DNA of 54,942 nt from Flavobacterium sp. UBA6135 (lineage in GTDB: Bacteria > Bacteroidota > Bacteroidia > Flavobacteriales > Flavobacteriaceae), in the NCBI RefSeq assembly GCF_002428305.1, contig NZ_DIVJ01000047.1:1-54942 (forward strand), read 5' to 3'. This document shows positions 44,394 to 52,432 of this stretch, piece after piece (position 1 is the first letter of the stretch; each line of letters starts with the position of its first letter). Both the position numbers and the translations under genes were made by a program. The notes under the pieces were generated by a model that searched no databases, was not told the DNA's origin, and saw only the letters and a program-made list of their open reading frames with translations.

Positions 44394-45122
44394 ATGAAAA
44401 TAATCCCAGCAATAGATATCATCGACGGAAAGTGCGTTCGACTTTCCAAAGGAAATTATGATACCAAAAAAATATACAACGAAAATCCGTTAGAAGTTGC
44501 CAAATCATTTGAAGCTCACGGTATTCAATATTTGCACTTGGTTGATTTAGATGGTGCCAAATCCGGACGAATTATTAATTATAAAGTCTTAGAAAAAATT
44601 GCTTCAAATACTAATTTAAAAATCGATTTTGGTGGTGGATTAAAAACCAATAAAGATGTCGATATCGCTTTTGAATGTGGAGCGAATCAAATTACCGGAG
44701 GAAGCATTGCAGTAAAAAACCCTAGTTTATTTGAAGAATGGATTCAGCGTTTTGGCAATGAAAAAATCATTCTCGGTGCCGATGTTTCCAATGGAAAAAT
44801 TGCTGTTTCCGGTTGGCAGGAAGAAAGTTCGGAAGAGCTAATTCCATTTATAAAAAACTATCAAACCAAAGGAATTCAGTCCGTCATCTGCACTGATATT
44901 GCAAAAGACGGTATGTTGCAAGGACCAAGTTTTGAATTGTATAAAACAATTTTAAACGAAATTAAAAACATAAAATTAATCGCTTCCGGCGGAATTTCAA
45001 TTTTTGATGAATTACCAAAGTTAGCTGAGTTAGGTTGTCAAGGCGTTATCATCGGAAAAGCGATTTATGAAAACCGAATTTCTCTAAAACAGATAGAAAA
45101 ATTTATTACACAACAAACCTGA
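44394..45122 (+). CDS. hisA: ProFAR isomerase HisA
   Basis: HisA is a TIM-barrel isomerase that opens the ribose ring of ProFAR. The 242-residue protein has IPAIDIIDGKCVRL with the catalytic aspartate, FGGGLKTNKD and SGGISIFDEL phosphate-binding loops. The last sense codon and the stop (ACC TGA) lie in the left arm of a palindromic repeat, so the C-terminus seems to have been altered by its arrival. Confidence 0.96.
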   Translation: MKIIPAIDIIDGKCVRLSKGNYDTKKIYNENPLEVAKSFEAHGIQYLHLVDLDGAKSGRIINYKVLEKIASNTNLKIDFGGGLKTNKDVDIAFECGANQITGGSIAVKNPSLFEEWIQRFGNEKIILGADVSNGKIAVSGWQEESSEELIPFIKNYQTKGIQSVICTDIAKDGMLQGPSFELYKTILNEIKNIKLIASGGISIFDELPKLAELGCQGVIIGKAIYENRISLKQIEKFITQQT

Positions 45123-45147
45123 CAGGTTTTTGAAACCTGTCAGGTTT
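45115..45147. repeat. Palindromic repeat E, copy 1, covering the hisA stop
   Basis: AAACCTGACAGGTTT (45115-45129) and its exact complement AAACCTGTCAGGTTT (45133-45147) flank a TTG loop. Each arm is itself nearly palindromic. A second copy lies at 48466-48498. The hisA stop codon TGA at 45120-45122 is within the left arm. Confidence 0.85.
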
Positions 45148-45159
45148 AAAACAAAAAAC

Positions 45160-45915
45160 ATGCTAACAAAAAGAATAATCCCCTGCCTCGACATCAAAAA
45201 CGGAAGAACCGTAAAAGGCATCAATTTTTTAGAATTGAAAGATGCCGGAGATCCGGTAGAATTAGCTTTGAAATATAGTTTGGAAGGTGCCGATGAATTG
45301 GTTTTTTTAGACATTTCTGCCACGGAAGAACGCCGAAAAACATTGGTTCAACTGGTTCAAAAAGTGGCTCAAACCATCAACATTCCGTTTACTGTTGGTG
45401 GCGGAATTTCATCTGTTGAAGATGTCGAATTATTGTTGAAAAACGGAGCAGATAAAATTTCCGTTAATTCTTCTGCAGTTAAGAATCCCAAATTAATCTC
45501 AGAAATTGCTAAAAACTTCGGAAGTCAATGCGTTGTGGTTGCCATTGATGCGAAATTAATTAATGAAAATTGGAAAGTTCATTTAGTTGGCGGAAAAGTC
45601 GCCACAGAATTGGATTTATTTGATTGGGTAAAAGAAGTTGAACAACTTGGAGCCGGCGAAATTTTATTTACTTCAATGAACAATGATGGAACAAAAAATG
45701 GTTTTGCAAATGAAGCCTTGGCTCAATTATCCAAAACAGTTAATCTTCCCATAATTGCCTCGGGTGGAGCAGGAACAATGCAACATTTTGAAGAAGCTTT
45801 TTCCATCGGAAATGCTGATGCAGCTTTGGCAGCTAGTGTTTTTCATTACAATGAAATTTCAATTCCGGAATTAAAAAAATATTTAAAAACAGCCGGAATT
45901 CCGGTAAGAATTTAA
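45160..45915 (+). CDS. hisF: Imidazole glycerol phosphate synthase, cyclase subunit
   Basis: HisF closes the imidazole ring with ammonia from HisH. The 251-residue TIM barrel has MLTKRIIPCLDIKNG with catalytic D11, VVVAIDAK with the second aspartate, and the SGGAGTMQHF loop. The start at 45160 gives the standard N-terminus; an earlier frame would begin inside the palindromic repeat. Confidence 0.97.
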   Translation: MLTKRIIPCLDIKNGRTVKGINFLELKDAGDPVELALKYSLEGADELVFLDISATEERRKTLVQLVQKVAQTINIPFTVGGGISSVEDVELLLKNGADKISVNSSAVKNPKLISEIAKNFGSQCVVVAIDAKLINENWKVHLVGGKVATELDLFDWVKEVEQLGAGEILFTSMNNDGTKNGFANEALAQLSKTVNLPIIASGGAGTMQHFEEAFSIGNADAALAASVFHYNEISIPELKKYLKTAGIPVRI

Positions 45916-45920
45916 TACTT

Positions 45921-46517
45921 ATGAAACTTGATTTTACAAAAAATAGCGACGGATTAATCCCAGTCATCATTCAAGATGAAACAACTAAAACCGTTTTAAT
46001 GTTGGGTTATATGAACGAAGAAGCCTATCAACAAACCATTTCTTCGCAAAAAGTCACGTTCTTCAGTCGAACAAAAAATCGGTTATGGACAAAAGGAGAA
46101 GAAAGCGGAAACTTTCTCAATCTCGTTTCAATGGAAGCTGATTGTGATAACGATACACTTTTAATTCAAGTCAACCCAATCGGTTCGGTTTGCCATACGG
46201 GAGCCGATACTTGTTGGCAACAACCAAATAAAACAAAGTTTGGTTTTTTATCAGATTTAGAAAATACGATCCAACTTCGTAAAGAAAATGGCGAAACTGA
46301 AACAAGTTATGTTGCATCTTTATTTGCGAAAGGAATCAATAAAATTGCCCAGAAAGTAGGCGAGGAAGCAATCGAAATGGTCATTGAAGCCAAAGATTCT
46401 AACGATGATTTATTTTTGAATGAAAGTGCCGATTTGCTGTTTCATTATTTAATTTTATTGAACGCAAAAGGTTTTGAATTGAATGATGTTGTGGAAATTT
46501 TGAAAGAAAGAGGCTAA
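45921..46517 (+). CDS. hisIE: Bifunctional HisI/HisE protein
   Basis: The 198-residue fusion has phosphoribosyl-AMP cyclohydrolase first (about 1-105, with DCDNDTLLIQV and CHTGADTCW metal ligands) and phosphoribosyl-ATP pyrophosphatase second (from about 115, with KVGEEAIEMVIEAKD). It completes the eight-gene pathway. The stop codon TAA at 46515-46517 lies inside repeat phrase A. Confidence 0.97.
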   Translation: MKLDFTKNSDGLIPVIIQDETTKTVLMLGYMNEEAYQQTISSQKVTFFSRTKNRLWTKGEESGNFLNLVSMEADCDNDTLLIQVNPIGSVCHTGADTCWQQPNKTKFGFLSDLENTIQLRKENGETETSYVASLFAKGINKIAQKVGEEAIEMVIEAKDSNDDLFLNESADLLFHYLILLNAKGFELNDVVEILKERG

Positions 46518-46533
46518 TCACTAATTACTAATC
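46514..46533 (-). repeat. Repeat phrase A, copy 2, covering the hisIE stop
   Basis: CTAATCACTAATTACTAATC is the inverted form of the phrase at 40138-40157 (19/20) and includes the stop codon of hisIE. Confidence 0.6.
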
Positions 46534-46580
46534 GCTATTCACTATTTTTTGTATATTTAGACCTTTAAAAAGTAAATTCT

Positions 46581-48458
46581 ATGCTCAAAAAATCAGCAGT
46601 TGCTCTTAGCACCATCGTCTTATTCTCAACTTTATCCTGCGAACAAAAAAATATGAAGGCCCAAACAGAAACGGTAACTGAATCCAATTCAGAACATAAA
46701 ATTGTTGTATATCAAGTTTTTACACGATTATTTGGAAACACAAATACTACTAATAAACCGTGGGGAACAATCGAAGAAAATGGCGTTGGAAAGTTCAATG
46801 ATTTTACTGATAAAGCTCTTCAGGAAATAAAGGATTTGGGCGTGACGCACATTTGGTACACTGGTGTTCCGCATCACGCATTAATAAATGATTACAAAAG
46901 ATATGACATTTCTAACGATGATCCGGATGTTGTGAAAGGTCGTGCCGGTTCGCCATATGCTGTAAAAGATTATTATAATGTAAACCCTGATTTGGCTGTT
47001 GATCCCGCAAAACGATTGGAAGAATTTGAAGCGTTGATTGAACGAACACATAAAAACGGTTTGAAAGTCGTAATCGATATTGTTCCCAATCACATCGCCA
47101 GAAAATATGAAGGAAAAACGAATCCGAAAGGTGTGAAAGATTTTGGTTCGGATGATGATAAATCGGTTGAATACAAACGAAATAATAATTTCTATTACAT
47201 TCCAAATTCAAAATTTGAAGTTCCAACCGATGCCAATTACAAACCTTTAGGTGGAGAAAAACATCTATTAGCTGATGGGAAATTTGAAGAAATCCCAGCA
47301 AAATGGACCGGAAATGGCTCTCGTTTAGCTAAACCGGACATTAATGATTGGTATGAAACTGTCAAAATTAATTATGGCGTAAAACCGGATGGAAGCAAAG
47401 ATTTTCCATCATTACCAGAAGGTTTTGATAAAAAAGATTACAAAGCACACGCCGATTTTTGGAAAGAAAAAGACGTGCCGGATTCTTGGAAAAAGTTTAA
47501 AGACATCACCCATTATTGGATAGATAAAGGTGTGGATGGTTTCCGATATGATATGGCCGAAATGGTTCCGGTAGAATTTTGGAGTTATATGAATTCATCC
47601 ATCAAAATAAAAAATCCAAATGCGTTTTTGTTGGCAGAAGTGTATAATCCGGCTGAATATAGAAACTATATCAACTTCGGAAAAATGGATTATTTGTATG
47701 ATAAAGTGCAAATGTATGACACGTTAAAAAACATCGTGCAAGGTCGCGGTTTACCTAAAAATATCTCAGGTATTCGAGAAGATTTGAAAGACATCGAACA
47801 CCACATGTTACACTTTTTGGATAACCACGACGAACAACGTTTGGCGAGTCCGCAGTTTGCAGGAGACCCGAAAAAAGGAAAACCATTAATGGTCGTTTCG
47901 GCAACAATCAGTTCGTCGCCAACGATGATTTATTTTGGTCAAGAAGTAGGAGAACCGGGTGCTCTTGATGCCGGTTTTGGAAAAAATTCACGAACCTCAA
48001 TTTTTGATTATGTGGGCGTTCCGCATCATCAACGTTGGATGAATGACGGAAAATTTGATGGTGGACAATTAAATCCGGAAGAAAAAGAATTGCGTGATTT
48101 TTACAAACGCTTGTTGAATTTTACTTTAAAAAGCAGTGCTTTAATGGGTGAATTCGAGCAAATTCACGATGCAAACCTCGAAGCAGGTTTAGGTTACGAT
48201 TTTGGATTGTACTCGTATGCCAGATGGAGTGATGACGAACGACTAATTATTATCGCGAATTTCAATCAAAATACTCCAGTAGAATGCATGGTTATTGTGC
48301 CATCTGATCTAATAAAAAAAATGAATCTTAAAGATGGTAGTTATTCCTTAAAAGATCAATTATACGGGAAAACTACAACCAAAATGCAAGTTGTAAAAGG
48401 AGTAGGGAAGTTTGTTTTGAAGATTACTCCAAACGAAAGTTTTATTTTTAAAATTTAA
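46581..48458 (+). CDS. Alpha-amylase family lipoprotein (GH13)
   Basis: The 625-residue protein has a lipoprotein signal (lipobox STLSC, C20) and a GH13 catalytic barrel. The nucleophile lies in VDGFRYDMAEM (near 323), the acid in LLAEVYNP (near 351) and the third carboxylate in FLDNHDEQ (near 416); the VDIVPNH segment is also present. A C-terminal beta domain follows. It should act on alpha-glucans at the periplasmic or outer face. No SusCD pair is near. A weak -7-like TATATTTA lies at 46552. Confidence 0.9.
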   Translation: MLKKSAVALSTIVLFSTLSCEQKNMKAQTETVTESNSEHKIVVYQVFTRLFGNTNTTNKPWGTIEENGVGKFNDFTDKALQEIKDLGVTHIWYTGVPHHALINDYKRYDISNDDPDVVKGRAGSPYAVKDYYNVNPDLAVDPAKRLEEFEALIERTHKNGLKVVIDIVPNHIARKYEGKTNPKGVKDFGSDDDKSVEYKRNNNFYYIPNSKFEVPTDANYKPLGGEKHLLADGKFEEIPAKWTGNGSRLAKPDINDWYETVKINYGVKPDGSKDFPSLPEGFDKKDYKAHADFWKEKDVPDSWKKFKDITHYWIDKGVDGFRYDMAEMVPVEFWSYMNSSIKIKNPNAFLLAEVYNPAEYRNYINFGKMDYLYDKVQMYDTLKNIVQGRGLPKNISGIREDLKDIEHHMLHFLDNHDEQRLASPQFAGDPKKGKPLMVVSATISSSPTMIYFGQEVGEPGALDAGFGKNSRTSIFDYVGVPHHQRWMNDGKFDGGQLNPEEKELRDFYKRLLNFTLKSSALMGEFEQIHDANLEAGLGYDFGLYSYARWSDDERLIIIANFNQNTPVECMVIVPSDLIKKMNLKDGSYSLKDQLYGKTTTKMQVVKGVGKFVLKITPNESFIFKI

Positions 48459-48465
48459 ATTTAAA

Positions 48466-48498
48466 ACACCTGACCGGTTTTTGAAACCTGTCAGGTTT
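48466..48498. repeat. Palindromic repeat E, copy 2
   Basis: ACACCTGACCGGTTT (48466-48480), loop TTG, and AAACCTGTCAGGTTT (48484-48498). The right arm and loop are identical to copy 1; the left arm has two changes. It sits eight bases after the amylase stop and could serve as its terminator. Confidence 0.85.
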
Positions 48499-48536
48499 AT
48501 TTTTAGTTTAAATATTCTTAAGAAAAGATAGGATTG

Positions 48537-48544
48537 TATCTTTG
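48537..48544 (+). promoter_or_regulatory. -7 promoter box of the barrel gene
   Basis: TATCTTTG matches TAnnTTTG, 25 bases before the ATG at 48570. A perfect TTCTTAAGAA palindrome lies at about 48514-48523 and could be an operator. Confidence 0.5.
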
Positions 48545-48569
48545 AAAAAATCATCATCAAAAGAAAACT

Positions 48570-49148
48570 ATGAAAAATACCATCACCCAATTTTCAATTC
48601 TATTTTTTTTGTTAGTAGCAACTACCGGTTTTGCTCAAAAAGATTTCTACGTTGGTTTAAAGGCGGGAGGAAACTTAAGTGGATTTACTACCAATGACTT
48701 TTTGAACACCGACGTTTTTGGACTACAAGTTGGAGCTATTGGAGTGATAAATTTTAATCGAAATTTTGCAGCTCAAGTTGAAGTAGTGTTTAATCAAAAA
48801 GGAGGAATTTTCGAAATACCTTTTTCAGATTCTAATCCAGAAGTTAAATTGAATTATTTGAGCATTCCGCTTATGGGAAAAACCTATTTGAGCAATAATG
48901 TTACCTTTGAATTGGGCCCCGAAATTGGTTTTTTACTTTCAAAATCAACCAATACTATAGGTAATTTTGAAGATTTGGATAAAATTAAGTCATTGGATTT
49001 AGGAGCTTCAGCGGGTTTTAGTTTTCAATTTTACAGTGGTTTAGTCATTCAAACTCGATATACGTATGGACTCTCCAAACTAGTTGATGGAAGTGATTAT
49101 AAAAATTCTACCATCAATTTATCTGTTGGATATTTCTTTAAAAAGTAG
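48570..49148 (+). CDS. PorT-like outer-membrane beta-barrel protein
   Basis: The 192-residue protein has a signal peptide (cleaved near GFAQ) and begins DFYVGLKAGGNLSGF, typical of the small eight-stranded porin-family barrels of Bacteroidota. It ends in an aromatic strand (INLSVGYFFKK). Function not known; it is convergent with the L,D-transpeptidase gene, leaving two bases between stops. Confidence 0.83.
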   Translation: MKNTITQFSILFFLLVATTGFAQKDFYVGLKAGGNLSGFTTNDFLNTDVFGLQVGAIGVINFNRNFAAQVEVVFNQKGGIFEIPFSDSNPEVKLNYLSIPLMGKTYLSNNVTFELGPEIGFLLSKSTNTIGNFEDLDKIKSLDLGASAGFSFQFYSGLVIQTRYTYGLSKLVDGSDYKNSTINLSVGYFFKK

Positions 49149-49150
49149 TT

Positions 49151-50032
49151 TTATTTGATTGTTTTTTCGTTTAACACTTTTTCTCTGTTTTCTTGCTCTT
49201 TTATAATTTCAGCAAGGTGTTTTTCAACTAAATTTTCCAATTCTTTTTCCGAAATATCATTCGCTTTTGGTTTATCAATTAAATTCAACCAAGGCGATTT
49301 TCCTTCAAAATCATAGTCGCCAAAAACAATAACCGGAGTTCCTTTTGCCGAAACTGTGTTGGCATCTTTCAAAATCCATTCTTCCGCCCAATCATACATC
49401 CATTTGGCATCGTTTTCCAATAATCGCAAACAAGAGTGTGAAGCAGGATAACCCGGCAATTCGTATTGATGCCAACCCACACCATCATGATTTTCGATGT
49501 TGAAATTCCAACGCAAAATCCATTCATCATCCACGGTGCTTTGCACTTCTTCACCTTTCCAATTGGTAAAAAACAATCCTGTTGGGGTTTTATTTGCTTT
49601 TGTGCCTAAGCTCGTGGGTCCCCATTTTACTAATTCCCCATATTCATACAAACCATAGGCTTGAATGGGATAGGAGAAAATAGCAATTTTCGGCACATCA
49701 AATAGATTTTTTATGGTATATGGAAAAGGGGAATAGGCCAAAAAATCATCGTCAAATTTATTGGGTACAATTAAACTGTCGGCTTTTGACAATCTTGATT
49801 TATCAATTCGGTTTAAAGAGACAATGGTTGTTATTTCACTTCCTGAAAATTTAGATTTAAAAATTTTACGAATGGAATCGTTTTTTAAAGACCAAATGGA
49901 ATACGTAAATTCTTGAGATTTAGTATACTTTCTCTCAGGAACAGGGTGTTCTTTTTTGACTGCTTTTTCGTTTTGACAAGAGATAAAAAGTGAAATGATT
50001 ATAAGGAATACTGTATGTTTTAAACTATTCAT
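49151..50032 (-). CDS. L,D-transpeptidase lipoprotein
   Basis: The 293-residue protein has a lipobox (LFISC, C19) and a YkuD domain. The substrate loop SLGTKANKTPTG and the active-site region with H188, H199 and nucleophile C201 are present. The usual SHGC motif reads SHSC, a change from glycine to serine. L,D-transpeptidases crosslink peptidoglycan or attach proteins to it. The C-terminus (about 250-293) is a charged helix. Confidence 0.85.
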   Translation of the reverse strand: MNSLKHTVFLIIISLFISCQNEKAVKKEHPVPERKYTKSQEFTYSIWSLKNDSIRKIFKSKFSGSEITTIVSLNRIDKSRLSKADSLIVPNKFDDDFLAYSPFPYTIKNLFDVPKIAIFSYPIQAYGLYEYGELVKWGPTSLGTKANKTPTGLFFTNWKGEEVQSTVDDEWILRWNFNIENHDGVGWHQYELPGYPASHSCLRLLENDAKWMYDWAEEWILKDANTVSAKGTPVIVFGDYDFEGKSPWLNLIDKPKANDISEKELENLVEKHLAEIIKEQENREKVLNEKTIK

Positions 50033-50391
50033 AGGTTTTAATTTTTTGGGGAATTTTGAATAATTATAAATGTAGTTAATTTGAATTTGAAATTATTTTT
50101 ATCACCTTTCTTTTAAACATACTTTAACTTTTATCATGAAAATCTCATTGGAAATTTTCTATTTCTATTTTAAAAAATTCATTTTATTTTAAACAGATTT
50201 AAAAGACAACCCATTTTTGTTGTAATTCCCTCAAAAATAGTTTTGTAATTACAAAAAAGCTTCGTAATTTTGCACACCTTTTGGCGAAGAAGAGTTTCCA
50301 TTGGGTATAAACAATTTATGTAAACAACTTCTGCTGTTTTCTATCGCTTTCAGAAACTCAAGAAAATACAGAATACAAATTTTTTATCAGC
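50033..50391. other. Intergenic region upstream of rpsA
   Basis: This is the only gene-free stretch over 300 bases. The left 200 bases are AT-rich with no feature I can support apart from weak promoter-like words for the minus-strand transpeptidase. The right part holds the rpsA promoter and a 5' leader of about 110 bases (GGCGAAGAAGAG onward), which may contain a regulatory structure, though I cannot see a convincing long stem. Confidence 0.6.
50242..50272 (+). promoter_or_regulatory. Promoter of rpsA
   Basis: TTTG (50242-50245) and TAATTTTG (50265-50272), spaced by 19 bases, are a near-perfect Bacteroidota promoter. The start would be near 50279, giving a 5' leader of about 110 bases. Confidence 0.75.
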
Positions 50392-52170
50392 ATGTCTGAA
50401 ATTTTAAAAGAACAAGAAGCGTTTTTAGCAAACTTTAACTGGCATAACTTCCAAGAAGGAATTGATGTAGTAGATGAAAAAAACCTAAGAGAATTTGAAG
50501 AGTTAGTTGCTAAGACCTTCATTTCAACTGACAGCGAAGAAGTAGTTATGGGAACAGTTGTTCGTATTACTGACAGAGACGCTATCGTTGACATCAACGC
50601 GAAATCTGAAGGAGTTATTTCTCTTAACGAATTCCGTTACAACCCAAACTTAAAAGTGGGTGACAAAGTAGAAGTATTAATTGACGTTCGTGAAGACAGA
50701 ACAGGTCAATTGGTATTATCTCACAGAAAAGCAAGAACTATCAAAGCATGGGATCGTGTTATTTCGGCTCATGACACAGGAGAGATTGTAAACGGTTTTG
50801 TTAAATGCAGAACTAAAGGTGGTATGATTGTAGATGTTTTCGGAATCGAAGCTTTCTTACCGGGATCACAAATTGATGTGAAACCAATCCGTGATTACGA
50901 TCAATATGTAAACAAAATGATGGAGTTTAAAGTGGTAAAAATTAATCATGAATTCAAAAACGTGGTTGTTTCTCACAAAGCTCTTATCGAAGCTGATATC
51001 GAAGTTCAGAAAAAAGAAATCATTGGTCAATTAGAAAAAGGACAAGTATTAGAAGGTGTTGTTAAAAACATTACTTCTTATGGTGTGTTTATTGATTTAG
51101 GTGGTGTTGATGGATTAATCCACATTACTGACCTTTCTTGGTCAAGAATCAATCATCCAAGCGAAGTTCTTGAATTAGACCAAAAATTAAACGTTGTAAT
51201 TCTTGATTTTGATGATGAGAAAACAAGAATCCAATTAGGTTTAAAACAATTAAACGCTCACCCTTGGGATGCCTTAAATGCAGACTTGAAAGTTGGTGAC
51301 AAAGTGAAAGGTAAAGTAGTAGTTATCGCTGATTACGGTGCTTTCATTGAAGTTGCTGAAGGTGTTGAAGGTTTGATTCACGTTTCTGAAATGTCTTGGT
51401 CAACGCATTTACGTTCGGCTCAAGATTTCATGAAAATTGGAGACGAGGTTGAAGCAGTTGTGTTAACTTTAGACAGAGACGAAAGAAAAATGTCTTTAGG
51501 TATCAAACAAATGACTCAAGATCCTTGGACTGATATTACAGCTAAATATCCTGTTGGTTCAAAACACACAGGTATCGTTAGAAACTTTACAAACTTTGGT
51601 ATTTTCGTAGAATTAGAAGAGGGTATCGATGGTTTAATTTATATTTCTGATTTATCTTGGACTAAGAAAATCAAACATCCATCTGAATTCGTTAATGTTG
51701 GCGAAAACTTAGAGGTTGTTGTTTTAGAATTGGATGTTGACGGACGTAAATTATCTTTGGGTCACAAACAAACTACAGCAAATCCATGGGACAAACATGA
51801 AGATGCATATGCAGTAGGAACTGTTCATAACGGTGTTATTGCTGAGATTGTTGACAAAGGAGCTACTGTTGATTTTGGTGATGATGTAGTTGCGTTTATT
51901 CCAACACGTCATTTAGAAAAAGAAGATGGTAAAAAATTGAAAAAAGGTGATACAGCTGACTTCAAAGTAATTGAATTCAATAAAGAATTTAAAAGAGTTG
52001 TAGCTTCTCACACGGCTATTTTCAGAGAAGAAGAAGAGAAAAATGTAAAAGCTGCTTCAGAATCTGTTGCTGCTAATAATAACACAAATGCTCCTGTTCA
52101 AACTCTTGGAGAAAATAACCAAATTTTAGCTGATTTAAAAGCTAAGATGGAAAAAGGAGAAAAGAAATAA
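50392..52170 (+). CDS. rpsA: 30S ribosomal protein S1
   Basis: S1 binds mRNA on the small subunit. The 592-residue protein contains six S1 domains; clear repeats are GVVKNITSYGVFIDLGGVDG, GKVVVIADYGAFIEVAEGVE and GIVRNFTNFGIFVELEEGID in the middle, with two more degenerate domains at the N-terminus and one at the C-terminus, then a low-complexity tail. It has its own promoter, long leader and terminator. Confidence 0.97.
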   Translation: MSEILKEQEAFLANFNWHNFQEGIDVVDEKNLREFEELVAKTFISTDSEEVVMGTVVRITDRDAIVDINAKSEGVISLNEFRYNPNLKVGDKVEVLIDVREDRTGQLVLSHRKARTIKAWDRVISAHDTGEIVNGFVKCRTKGGMIVDVFGIEAFLPGSQIDVKPIRDYDQYVNKMMEFKVVKINHEFKNVVVSHKALIEADIEVQKKEIIGQLEKGQVLEGVVKNITSYGVFIDLGGVDGLIHITDLSWSRINHPSEVLELDQKLNVVILDFDDEKTRIQLGLKQLNAHPWDALNADLKVGDKVKGKVVVIADYGAFIEVAEGVEGLIHVSEMSWSTHLRSAQDFMKIGDEVEAVVLTLDRDERKMSLGIKQMTQDPWTDITAKYPVGSKHTGIVRNFTNFGIFVELEEGIDGLIYISDLSWTKKIKHPSEFVNVGENLEVVVLELDVDGRKLSLGHKQTTANPWDKHEDAYAVGTVHNGVIAEIVDKGATVDFGDDVVAFIPTRHLEKEDGKKLKKGDTADFKVIEFNKEFKRVVASHTAIFREEEEKNVKAASESVAANNNTNAPVQTLGENNQILADLKAKMEKGEKK

Positions 52171-52192
52171 TCTTTTGTTTCTCTATTATACT

Positions 52193-52224
52193 AATCCCCT
52201 CAAATCTTTGAGGGGATTTTTTTA
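52193..52224 (+). terminator. Terminator after rpsA
   Basis: AATCCCCTCAAA (52193-52204) pairs with TTTGAGGGGATT (52207-52218) and is followed by a T run. Confidence 0.9.
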
Positions 52225-52380
52225 TTCATTTTTATTAAATGAAAACGTGTTGATTTTATTCTTTACAAAATTGATTTTCAAAATAATAAACGAAATAAAA
52301 CTATGAATCATTTTTAATCGTAAATAAGATTATGCCGATTATATTTAATGATTTCATGTTAGTTGTTATTTTGTTTGTTT

Positions 52381-52410
52381 AAAAAAAACCACGCTTATTG
52401 GCGTGGTTTT
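52381..52410 (-). terminator. Terminator of pheT
   Basis: AAAACCACGC (52385-52394) and GCGTGGTTTT (52401-52410) form a perfect 10-base stem; on the minus strand it is followed by a run of T's. It lies 23 bases past the pheT stop. Confidence 0.85.
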
Positions 52411-52432
52411 CTCATTTGTGTATGTGTTCAAT

